Positions 1-6,326 of a stretch of 47,800 nt of DNA are shown in pieces. The stretch covers positions 1 through 47,800 of the forward strand of contig NZ_WKJK01000029.1 of NCBI RefSeq assembly GCF_009674535.1. Reading direction: 5' to 3'. Within the stretch, counting starts at the first letter, position 1; the number at the start of each line of letters is the position of its first letter. The translations under genes were made by a program, and so were the position numbers. The notes below the pieces were generated by a model. It saw nothing but the letters and a program-made list of their open reading frames with translations, searched no databases and had not been told where the DNA came from. This stretch comes from Duganella guangzhouensis. GTDB lineage: Bacteria > Pseudomonadota > Gammaproteobacteria > Burkholderiales > Burkholderiaceae_D.

Positions 1-65
1 CTAGCAATGCCACGTCGATCACTCCGATCTCCTGCCGAAAAGACAGGGGGAATTGTGCTACTAAC

Positions 66-146
66 GTGGGTCAGATTCCGTTGCAAATTCGTGGGAAAGG
101 TGGGTCAGATTTCAGTGCAACTTAACATGGGTCATTTTGCACGCAA
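66..146. repeat. IS21-type terminal repeats (remnant or element end)
   Basis: Two 21-bp direct repeats, GTGGGTCAGATTCCGTTGCAA at 66-86 and GTGGGTCAGATTTCAGTGCAA at 100-120, match at 18 of 21 positions. A weaker third copy begins at 127 (ATGGGTCATTTTGCACGCAA). Repeated GTGGGTCA...GTGCAA blocks are typical of the multiple transposase-binding sites at IS21-family ends. No istA or istB is visible inside the window, so this is either the inner edge of an element lying further left or an orphan end. The remaining sequence up to the recombinase (147-309) shows no convincing gene. Confidence 0.55.
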
Positions 147-309
147 AATGACCCTAAAAAACTCTATTTTCTCCTTTAAAACAAAGGCTTCTAGGGCCAA
201 GGTTGCAGAACAATGCAAACCACTTCATAGGGGCCTGGACGGGTCAATTTGCCCCACCTGCAAATGCCCCCTGCGCCCAGATCAGATCTGAACCAACACA
301 CGTAAATGA

Positions 310-879
310 TTAGGAGGTTTGCGCTTTCAAGATGCGATAAACGCTTGCGATTCCGATTGAACAGGCGTCTGCAATCTCTTGCTTAGTCAAGTCTTTGGCC
401 GCCAGCGCCAGCACTTTTGCGCGCTTTGCTTGCGCTGTTGGTACTCGGCCAGTATAGGCACCGCGTTGTTTTGCAGCGGCTATTCCGACCCGCTGGCGCT
501 CCAGCATATTCTCCCGCTCGAACTGAGCAATAGACGCGAACAGATTAAACGTTAGACGGCCTGATGGCGTGGCCGTATCCACAGCCAAATCAAGAATGCG
601 TATCGTCGCGCCGGCACGAGCTACACGTGATTCAATCTCAACCATGTGCACCATTGAGCGAGCGGCCCGCGATAAGCTGCTAAACACAAGCACGTCGCCT
701 GGCCTTAAGACGGCAAGGACTTTGGCGAATTCCATCCGGTCTTCCATTTTGACGCTGCTGATCTGCTCCTGGTAGATCGACTGGTCCGTGCAGCCTGCGC
801 CCTTGAGCTTCGCAATTTGATCGGCAAGCCCGGCAACTTGCTCAACTGTGGACGTGCGTGCGTAGCCATAAATCGTCAT
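310..879 (-). CDS. Serine recombinase (resolvase/invertase family)
   Basis: A 189-residue small serine recombinase that should cut and rejoin DNA at short crossover sites. The N-terminal catalytic domain begins MTIYGYARTST, with the nucleophile Ser10 in the YARTS motif. The SLSRAARS segment holds the arginines of the active site, and the LTFNLFASIAQFERE region is the usual start of the long dimer helix. The C-terminal ~45 residues form a Hin-like helix-turn-helix (LTKQEIADACSIGIASVYRIL). The ATG at 879 is preferred because AAAGGA lies about 6 bases upstream; a TTG 18 bases earlier has no such signal. Repeats just upstream (892-958) may be its binding sites. It could be a transposon resolvase, a DNA invertase or part of the island's mobility machinery; no invertible segment was identified. 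Confidence 0.9.
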   Translation of the reverse strand: MTIYGYARTSTVEQVAGLADQIAKLKGAGCTDQSIYQEQISSVKMEDRMEFAKVLAVLRPGDVLVFSSLSRAARSMVHMVEIESRVARAGATIRILDLAVDTATPSGRLTFNLFASIAQFERENMLERQRVGIAAAKQRGAYTGRVPTAQAKRAKVLALAAKDLTKQEIADACSIGIASVYRILKAQTS

Positions 880-891
880 GGCGATCCTTTC

Positions 892-958
892 TATCAATAG
901 GTTTTAGATATTGTGAAATTATCAATAGCCTCTAGAGCTAGGGGCGGCATTGATAGGT
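892..958. repeat. Repeated TATCAATAG sites upstream of the recombinase
   Basis: TATCAATAGG at 892-901 and TATCAATAGC at 920-929 are direct copies 28 bp apart. An inverted copy (CATTGATAGG) lies at 949-958. They sit immediately upstream of the serine recombinase start codon, where resolvases usually have their res subsites and autoregulate. The assignment is inferred from position and spacing only. Confidence 0.4.
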
Positions 959-996
959 TTAGGGGAGGACGGCGGATGCGATCATTTGACCCTGCC

Positions 997-1113
997 TTAT
1001 TGGAATTGCTCCTGTTCGCCTCGCAGGTAGCCACAAAGCAGCTCCGCCGCGAAGGTGATCAGTTGCACAGCGATCAGCTTCAAGATTTCGATGAGCAAGT
1101 TTTTCAATTTCAT
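997..1113 (-). CDS. Small hydrophobic protein, 38 aa
   Basis: An open frame of 38 codons starting MKLKNLLIEILKLIAVQ: a basic start, then a leucine/isoleucine/alanine-rich stretch, then a charged tail ending in GEQEQFQ. This is what a single membrane or amphipathic helix would look like. It begins 11 bases after the stop of the 45-aa gene upstream, so the two are probably one transcript. A GGAG directly abuts the ATG, which is too close; translation may instead begin at the TTG two codons in, which GGAG would serve at good spacing, or be coupled to the gene before. I recognise no family. Composition and position beside a recombinase would suit a small toxin, a holin-like or a mobile-element accessory protein, but nothing decides between these. 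Confidence 0.45.
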   Translation of the reverse strand: MKLKNLLIEILKLIAVQLITFAAELLCGYLRGEQEQFQ

Positions 1114-1124
1114 CTCCAGTGAAG

Positions 1125-1262
1125 TTAGATCGGCCCTTTGTTTTGCAGGCTATCGACGTACTTACAAACGAGGTACGTGTGAAGCGCTCCTGCAAAGAGC
1201 CCCAGCATCAGGGCGTACACGGCATCGCGACAAATACCGGTTGGATAGGGGTATGGATACAT
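1125..1262 (-). CDS. Small membrane protein, 45 aa
   Basis: An open frame of 45 codons, beginning MYPYPYPTGICRDAVYALML, with a strong AAGGAG ribosome binding site 8 bases before the ATG. An aromatic-proline N-terminus is followed by a hydrophobic stretch from about residue 14 to 34 (VYALMLGLFAGALHTYLV), then a charged tail, so one transmembrane helix is likely. Two cysteines (residues 11 and 33) flank that segment. It is the first of a tandem pair with the 38-aa gene 11 bases downstream. A predicted terminator separates it from the DUF932 gene, so the pair probably has its own promoter. No family recognised. Confidence 0.6.
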   Translation of the reverse strand: MYPYPYPTGICRDAVYALMLGLFAGALHTYLVCKYVDSLQNKGPI

Positions 1263-1288
1263 TAGCTTTCTCCTTCAACAGACAACAT

Positions 1289-1323
1289 AAAAAAGGCCCA
1301 AGATAGATGGACTGTCCCGGGCC
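1289..1323 (-). terminator. Rho-independent terminator after the DUF932 gene
   Basis: Read leftward, GGCCCGGG (1323-1316) pairs with CTTGGGCC (1302-1295), an 8-bp stem including two G-U pairs, with a 13-base loop, followed by six T (1294-1289). It lies 57 bases past the DUF932 stop codon and before the ATG of the 45-aa gene. Confidence 0.7.
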
Positions 1324-1379
1324 GGCTGCAACAATGAGTTTGAAGTGCTACACGAATAGCAGGTTATTTGATTGGCGGC

Positions 1380-2345
1380 TCATGACAGGAGCAGCAACGC
1401 TTCATCCCATGCCTTCTGCTTAAGCGCCGCGCCTTGGCCAAACCAGGCTGCATCCAGGCGATGATCGACACTGCGAGCGCGGCGATGGTGATCGACATAC
1501 TCAGTGACGCTATTGAGCAGCCCCCATGCAGTCCCGGAAGCAGAGGCCATCTCAGCGCCTTTGGCATGACCGGCGTACAACTGCTGCACGGTCTTGATGG
1601 CGCGATCATTGAGGGAAGACGCATTGCTATCGAGCGCAAGACTCGTCGGATACGTCAGCACGCGCTGGAAGAACGCCTCTACTGCATTGCCGTTGACCTT
1701 GCATTCAGAGAGCGCCTTCATGCGGTCCATGAAACCATCCCAGGATGAAATCGCAATGCCTAACTGGCGCTTGATCGCATCAGGATTGAACTTACTACGA
1801 TGCGGAACCTTGATGGCATCGCCACCATGGCCGACAGCAATCGCCAGCGTGTTATTGCAAACCACGCGCACCGATGTCAACTTAGCCGTGGTGGCCAACG
1901 TGCCGTCGCAGGCAGTCGCCAGCAGCAGATAACCATTGACGCGATCACAGCCTTTCAGATTTGCCGACTGGCCGGTCTTGGCTAATGCCCAGAACTTGCG
2001 GCCTTCCTTCAATACGCCAGCGGTTTCCAGCTCGAAGCCGCCAGCCTCGGTGAGGTCACGATAGAACTCTAGAATCTCGTGTGGCTGTACGACATGGAAA
2101 CGTTTGGAAACGACCGACAGCGGGGCCTTTGTGTCCGAGCGATATAGCACGCGTTGATCGGGATAGGCATGGATCGAATTGATACCATTTTCAGACGAAG
2201 CGTATCGGATATCACTCGATTCAATGCTCCAGTTCATGCCAGCCTGTTTTGCCCAGACTTCCAATGGTTGATGAGGCGTGAGCTGACTCCCCAGGCCATG
2301 CCAAGGCTCTTGGCCTACATAGGCCATCGTTTGTACGAGATGCAT
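1380..2345 (-). CDS. DUF932 protein (plasmid/phage-like)
   Basis: A 321-residue protein of the DUF932 family (phage/plasmid-like protein, TIGR03299 type), common on plasmids, ICEs and prophages and without a settled biochemical role. The family's N-terminal signature is plain: MAYVGQEPWHGLGSQL, with the WHGLG motif, then VLYRSDTKAPLSVVSKRFHVVQP and later CDRVNGYLLLATACDGTLATTAKLTSVRVVCNNTLA. The start at 2345 (MHLVQTMAYVG) is chosen because AAGGAG lies 7 bases upstream; an in-frame ATG 39 bases earlier lacks a site and lies in a large hairpin. The gene marks this as mobile DNA. A terminator follows it. Confidence 0.85.
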   Translation of the reverse strand: MHLVQTMAYVGQEPWHGLGSQLTPHQPLEVWAKQAGMNWSIESSDIRYASSENGINSIHAYPDQRVLYRSDTKAPLSVVSKRFHVVQPHEILEFYRDLTEAGGFELETAGVLKEGRKFWALAKTGQSANLKGCDRVNGYLLLATACDGTLATTAKLTSVRVVCNNTLAIAVGHGGDAIKVPHRSKFNPDAIKRQLGIAISSWDGFMDRMKALSECKVNGNAVEAFFQRVLTYPTSLALDSNASSLNDRAIKTVQQLYAGHAKGAEMASASGTAWGLLNSVTEYVDHHRRARSVDHRLDAAWFGQGAALKQKAWDEALLLLS

Positions 2346-2381
2346 GTATTTTCTCCTTGAGGTGAGATGAAGTGCTGAAAA

Positions 2382-2422
2382 CATAAATGCCTACAGCTCC
2401 TTTGGAGCTGTAGGCATTTATG
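2382..2422. promoter_or_regulatory. Perfect 19-bp hairpin in the DUF932 leader
   Basis: Bases 2382-2400 and 2404-2422 are perfect reverse complements (outer end CATAAATGCC, inner end CAGCTCC) around a 3-base loop. Only 36 bases separate it from the DUF932 start codon. Four T follow on the leftward strand, so it could end transcripts coming from the right or act as an attenuator or protein site in the DUF932 leader. The rest of 2423-2586 is AT-rich and gene-free. Confidence 0.75.
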
Positions 2423-2586
2423 CAGGCGGGTGTGGGTGAGGCTAGGAGTTATGGCGCGCTTGGTGGTGCCATGTAACTAATCTCATTTCTACGATATAGA
2501 TTTGAAATTTTTTAGCTCTATGTCTTCGCAGTCCAAGATTGACGGAGGCACACATACAGTAGTGGACGACTTGTCTTCAAGGCGGC

Positions 2587-5430
2587 TCACGCTGCACCAC
2601 TTTGCGCGGCTAATGTGGCAAGGCATACACCGACATAGGCTCGTTCCTGGTTGACTTCTGCTTCACGCCTCTGCAGCGCTTCCAAGCGTTGCTGATGCTC
2701 CTGCTGGACGTCGGCAGGCGCCTGACTCAGTTGCGAAATCTTGGCTGCACAGTTCGCTATTTTCTGACCAAGGTCCGCCAGCAATTTGGTGCAGGCATCG
2801 TGCTTTTTCTGCGGGAACAGCTGGCATTCGAAAAGACGGATCGCATCGTAAATCTTGACGACTTCCTTGCTGGTTTTCGAATGAACGAAGTTCAAACTTG
2901 CTTCGTCAAAGGCGTGATGCTCCTGGTTCTGGCCACTCCAATTCACCAGGTCCTGTTTAATGAGATCAAAGTGCACGGGATCATAAGCAATGTGCGGCTC
3001 CACAAGCGCGAAGGTCTTTTCCAGACTGAGCTGCAGGTAGTTACTTTTCTTCAAGGCTGACTTCTGGAACTTTGCAGTGACCGACACGGCGTTGTCGATG
3101 CAATACTCCAAGACCATCGACTCGAACCAAATGCGGCAATAAATTAAAGCCTGTCTAATATCGTAGACCGCTAGGGCGCGGTGTACCTTTTCTTGGAATC
3201 CACCGGCATGATCGACTATCACAATGCCTTGGTTGGTGTAGCTGAGTACGCTACTGGTGTGTTGGACAGATTGCGGATGTCGATCAGCAATAATGCAGAA
3301 TCGCTCCCAGAATAGGCGATCATGCGTTGTGATAATCATCTGCGTCAGACGCAGATACTCGTCCGCAAAGAACAGGTCGATGATGTTGGAGCGATGGTCG
3401 CTGTCAATTGCATTGACGACGTCGTCAAACACAATCAGAGGGAATTTGTTCTTTTCTGCCATCGCCAAAAGCAAGGACAGACCCAGTGCGCGCAAGTGCC
3501 CCTCGCTTAACACAGAGAAGGCATCCATGATGCTGCCATCAGCATTTGTAATTTTGATGCGGTAGTTTTCTCCGCTCTTTTCGAAGCTGAGAGCGTCGAT
3601 GCGTTCATGGTCATCGTCGTGATGATTGATTGCCTTGTAATATTCAGCCGCCTTGACTTCGATGCCCGCAATTCGAGCTTTCTCAAGCTTGAATTTGTAT
3701 CCCATCAGGTCTCGATAAAGATTGCCATACTCCAGCTGTAACTGCTCAATGAGGTCGTTGAAACGCACAATGTCTGCATCGTTCCCTTTCATAGCCGCAC
3801 GCTGCAGCGCGAGACCGGCGAGCTGGCGGCTAACTTCTTCTAGTGCCGCCAGCGATGTCCTTTTCTTATCGAATAGACCTCGAAGGTCTTCTACCTGGTG
3901 TTTAAGCAGCTCGGCTTCATTTTCCAAGCGTTTGACCTGAACGTCGGATTGCGTGACCGCGTCGTGCTTCAGCTGACAAAAATTCAAATAAGCCTCTATC
4001 TCCGCCTGGTCGTTCGCGAGTAGTTCGGTGAACTTTGTGAGCACATGCGTGGCGGCTTCAAGTCTGTCTGTCGCCGTATGAAAATCAGCGTGGCTGGCCC
4101 GCAGCATCCCGAGTGCCAAGGGACATGGGATGCCCAGGCGTGCGTTGGTATCGACTGCTGCGATGGCATTGCCAATGGCAACGATCAACCGAGCCATACG
4201 TTCTTCGATCCGTTGCCGTGATGTCTTCAGCTGGTCAAGTGCTCCAAGTGTTGCCAGTTCACGTCGCGCCTTTTCAAATGGATTTTCGGCAACGCGATCC
4301 AATGGCGTTGAACATGCCGGGCAATGCTCGGCGACGCCATTACGTTCAATTGCTTGCAAGGCTTGATAGACGGCGCGATAGTTGACTGCGACGACGTTTT
4401 GCAAGAGGGCTTGATCCACCTTGTCTTTTCGAACGAGCAAGCGGCAAGCAATCCGCATAGTGCGTGTGATTTGCGATAACGGTGCGCAGAAAGGTAAAGT
4501 TGCGACCTTCAGTCGCTCGGCATTTCTAAGTTTGAGTTCCGCCAACCGTGTTAAGCGCGAAAGCCGGGCACGCACAGCGAATTGCTGGTGAGTCTCTAAG
4601 CCCAGGCGCACGCAGACGTCGTTATTGAAGACAGCTACGTTCTCACGATGATGTCGCCACTGTTCACGGAGAGCCTTTATATTGGCATCCAGCGCTTGCA
4701 CTGCAACACTTTGGCTCTGCTTCCGATGCGATGTGAGATTGAAGTTTTCGGGCTTCACAAAGCGCGAGATTACTTCCTGAAATTCTTCGAGTCCGAACAG
4801 GGCCGCGATTACATCCCCTTCAGCGCTATTGGTGTCTTTCGACCCCAGTAGCGAGAATTCCTGCAGACGATTTCTATCAATAAAACAGCTAGACCATGTC
4901 AGATTAGCGGGAACACGTTTGCGGTCCGTGCCTATTAATGTAAGTTCGACCTTATTTGTGCCCCGTGTAATGTACTGCTTGACCTTGGTCTTGCGGCGAT
5001 CTGCCTCCTTAATATGGCCGGTGGTGCCATACTCCAGCGCTTCGCATAACGATGACTTGCCCCCACCGTTAGGTGCGTAAAAGATGTTCTTGATCTTACT
5101 AAATCGTAGCAGCGCCCCTTTGTCATCAGGACCGAAAGCGCCGAATCCACGGAAGTTCTTTACCTGAAGCGTCGCCAGTGGCCTCAGCCCAGCAGGCGCA
5201 ATCCAGTCCAACTCCGGCCGCGCATCAAGAATGCGTTTGAAGCGAGCCGCAATGCGCTGATAGTTGGTCGTGACTAAATCGTTATTGGCGGATGTCAGGT
5301 GAAGCTTGACGTGATCGGAGTATCTGCCCTTATCCTGTCGTCCTTTATACATACACCACAGAAGCGCCAAATAGGCGTCCGACTTTCCAGTCAAGTTTTC
5401 CTTGGCAAAGCTCAAAAGGTACTGACTCAT
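2587..5430 (-). CDS. Rad50/SMC-like ABC ATPase with zinc hook and C-terminal extension
   Basis: A 947-residue cytoplasmic ATPase of the RecF/Rad50/SMC class. Residues 1-85 form an N-terminal extension. The ATPase head starts at ~86 (LATLQVKNFRGFG), with Walker A APNGGGKSS at 119-127, a CPAC zinc hook at 370-373 between two coiled-coil arms, the signature VLSEGHLRALGL, Walker B IVFDDVVNAID with acidic residues 669-670, and the H-loop MIITTHDRLFWE. About 220 residues follow the head (YDIRQALIYCRIWFESMV...), mostly helical, a place where related defence ATPases carry an effector. GGGAG lies 5 bases before the chosen ATG; a GTG 30 bases earlier has no site. It stands alone with its own promoter. 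Single-gene defence (as in RloC or other AAA_13-type proteins) is plausible from context, but no RNase or nuclease motif is recognisable. Confidence 0.8.
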   Translation of the reverse strand: MSQYLLSFAKENLTGKSDAYLALLWCMYKGRQDKGRYSDHVKLHLTSANNDLVTTNYQRIAARFKRILDARPELDWIAPAGLRPLATLQVKNFRGFGAFGPDDKGALLRFSKIKNIFYAPNGGGKSSLCEALEYGTTGHIKEADRRKTKVKQYITRGTNKVELTLIGTDRKRVPANLTWSSCFIDRNRLQEFSLLGSKDTNSAEGDVIAALFGLEEFQEVISRFVKPENFNLTSHRKQSQSVAVQALDANIKALREQWRHHRENVAVFNNDVCVRLGLETHQQFAVRARLSRLTRLAELKLRNAERLKVATLPFCAPLSQITRTMRIACRLLVRKDKVDQALLQNVVAVNYRAVYQALQAIERNGVAEHCPACSTPLDRVAENPFEKARRELATLGALDQLKTSRQRIEERMARLIVAIGNAIAAVDTNARLGIPCPLALGMLRASHADFHTATDRLEAATHVLTKFTELLANDQAEIEAYLNFCQLKHDAVTQSDVQVKRLENEAELLKHQVEDLRGLFDKKRTSLAALEEVSRQLAGLALQRAAMKGNDADIVRFNDLIEQLQLEYGNLYRDLMGYKFKLEKARIAGIEVKAAEYYKAINHHDDDHERIDALSFEKSGENYRIKITNADGSIMDAFSVLSEGHLRALGLSLLLAMAEKNKFPLIVFDDVVNAIDSDHRSNIIDLFFADEYLRLTQMIITTHDRLFWERFCIIADRHPQSVQHTSSVLSYTNQGIVIVDHAGGFQEKVHRALAVYDIRQALIYCRIWFESMVLEYCIDNAVSVTAKFQKSALKKSNYLQLSLEKTFALVEPHIAYDPVHFDLIKQDLVNWSGQNQEHHAFDEASLNFVHSKTSKEVVKIYDAIRLFECQLFPQKKHDACTKLLADLGQKIANCAAKISQLSQAPADVQQEHQQRLEALQRREAEVNQERAYVGVCLATLAAQSGAA

Positions 5431-5480
5431 TGGCACTCCCAAATGGCAGGGGCGAGACACGTTCGGAACGATGTGATTGC

Positions 5481-5486
5481 ATTATA
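5481..5486 (-). promoter_or_regulatory. Minus-10 box of the Rad50-like gene
   Basis: A perfect TATAAT (leftward) lies 50 bases before the ATG at 5430. Upstream, TTGCTA is the best minus-35 candidate but at a long 19-base spacing. The start of the AT-rich intergenic region between two divergent transcripts supports the call. Confidence 0.5.
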
Positions 5487-5564
5487 ACAACTCAGTTTAC
5501 TGTGTTAGCAAGTAGTTTCGTCAATGCGTACGTCGCCCGTTCGAAACACCACCGATACCGTTGA

Positions 5565-5855
5565 GTTGATGTTGAGTACCGAGCGTTCGCAATTGCACTT
5601 AAACCCTCCTATCCGGAGTGGCATCCTTCCAGCGGACTCGACAACTCGGGCTTCGCGGAGTTCCAGCCGCAGCTCGAAGAAAGCGGTTGCATCTTTCGGC
5701 AGTCGATCGGCTTCGACGCGTAGGCCAACTTTATGGCTTTCCAGTCAGCAGATGTACGCTACCGGCTGAGTGTGACCGTTTATGGCCCCGAGTTCATGGT
5801 TGGGCAGGCTAAGTATAGTTTCAAAACCTCACTTTTTCATAAATTGCATCAATAA
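5565..5855 (+). pseudogene. Small gene interrupted by an in-frame amber stop
   Basis: The frame 5565-5855 reads as good protein (VDVEYRAFAIALKPSYPEWH, then SGFAEFQPQLEESGC, IFRQSIGFDA) up to a TAG at 5721, then continues in the same frame (ANFMAFQSADVRYRLSVTVY, then GPEFMVGQAKYSFKTS) to TAA at 5853. There is no usable start codon, and a TGA directly precedes it at 5562. This looks like a roughly 95-residue protein that lost its start and gained one stop. I do not recognise the family. It fills most of the gap between the Rad50-like gene and the HTH gene. Confidence 0.45.
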
Positions 5856-5868
5856 AGTGTGAATTTTG

Positions 5869-5900
5869 GCAATAAACTCACGGGGTAGTGAATTTATTGC
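5869..5900. promoter_or_regulatory. Operator-like inverted repeat upstream of the HTH gene
   Basis: GCAATAAACTCAC (5869-5881) and GTGAATTTATTGC (5888-5900) match as inverted arms at 12 of 13 positions around a 6-base centre. A related half-site, CAATAAAGTG, begins at 5850. The repeat lies about 47-78 bases before the HTH start codon, so the HTH protein itself is the obvious candidate ligand. Confidence 0.6.
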
Positions 5901-5913
5901 ATCTGAAAGTGTG

Positions 5914-5940
5914 TTGCCTCTCATGCCTGGGGGCTATAAT
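5914..5940 (+). promoter_or_regulatory. Promoter of the HTH-helicase-mod-res operon
   Basis: A perfect TATAAT at 5935-5940 has TTGCCT at 5914-5919 upstream (15-base spacing, short). Transcription would begin at about 5946-5948, which is the ATG of the HTH gene itself, so the first message is probably leaderless. Confidence 0.55.
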
Positions 5941-5946
5941 TGCGCT

Positions 5947-6207
5947 ATGACATACGAAGAATTCCAACGGCACATCGGCAAGGCTGGGCTGAAGCTCTAC
6001 GAGTTCGCCCACTTGATGGGGATGAACCCGACTTCGATCAGCAACAAGCGCAGGCAAGGCGTGCCCACGCACCTGGCTGTAATCGCTGTGCTGCTGGGCG
6101 AGATGGCGGAGCGCGGAATCGACTTCCACGAGCTACTCGCGCGGAACGGCATTGCCCATCCGGAACCATGCGCGTCCGCCGAAGGCCTCGCGGAAGGGGA
6201 ATCCTAA
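5947..6207 (+). CDS. Small HTH (XRE-like) regulator
   Basis: An 86-residue DNA-binding protein. Residues 1-60 form a Cro/C1-like helix-turn-helix: FQRHIGKAGLKLYEFAHLMGM then NPTSISNKRRQGVPTHLAVI, with the recognition helix in NPTSISNKRRQG. The short C-terminal tail is low in structure. The ATG at 5947 is preferred over an upstream in-frame ATG because the latter would place the whole promoter inside the gene. The TATAAT ends 6 bases before this ATG and there is no ribosome binding site, both pointing to leaderless translation. It heads the operon with the helicase-nuclease, Mod and Res and probably controls it through the inverted repeat at 5869-5900, as C-proteins and XRE regulators do in restriction-modification operons. 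That role is inferred. Confidence 0.75.
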   Translation: MTYEEFQRHIGKAGLKLYEFAHLMGMNPTSISNKRRQGVPTHLAVIAVLLGEMAERGIDFHELLARNGIAHPEPCASAEGLAEGES

Positions 6208-6209
6208 GG

Positions 6210-6326
6210 ATGGGCCGCCCATTGGAATCTGGAATCCGGACGGTCCTGCTCTGGCCGCTCAGGAAACGCGGAACCGCGCTGTGCTTGCGAGTATCCACTA
6301 GGTGCTGGGGCATGGGCCAGGAATGA
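6210..6326 (+). CDS. Possible 38-aa linking peptide
   Basis: An ATG two bases after the HTH stop opens 38 codons (MGRPLESGIRTVLLWPLRKR...) whose TGA overlaps the helicase ATG as ATGA. The frame could couple translation of the HTH gene to the helicase gene. The sequence is arginine-rich and featureless, and the ribosome binding site is too close, so this may be chance. Confidence 0.2.
   Translation: MGRPLESGIRTVLLWPLRKRGTALCLRVSTRCWGMGQE

Noticed and set aside
7..291. 94-codon frame at the left edge
   Set aside because: It runs through the IS21-type repeats, has no ribosome site and reads as low-quality protein; the repeats explain the sequence better.
913..1306. Overlapping + strand frames opposite the two small genes
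   Set aside because: They are antisense to frames with good ribosome sites and have no start signal of their own.
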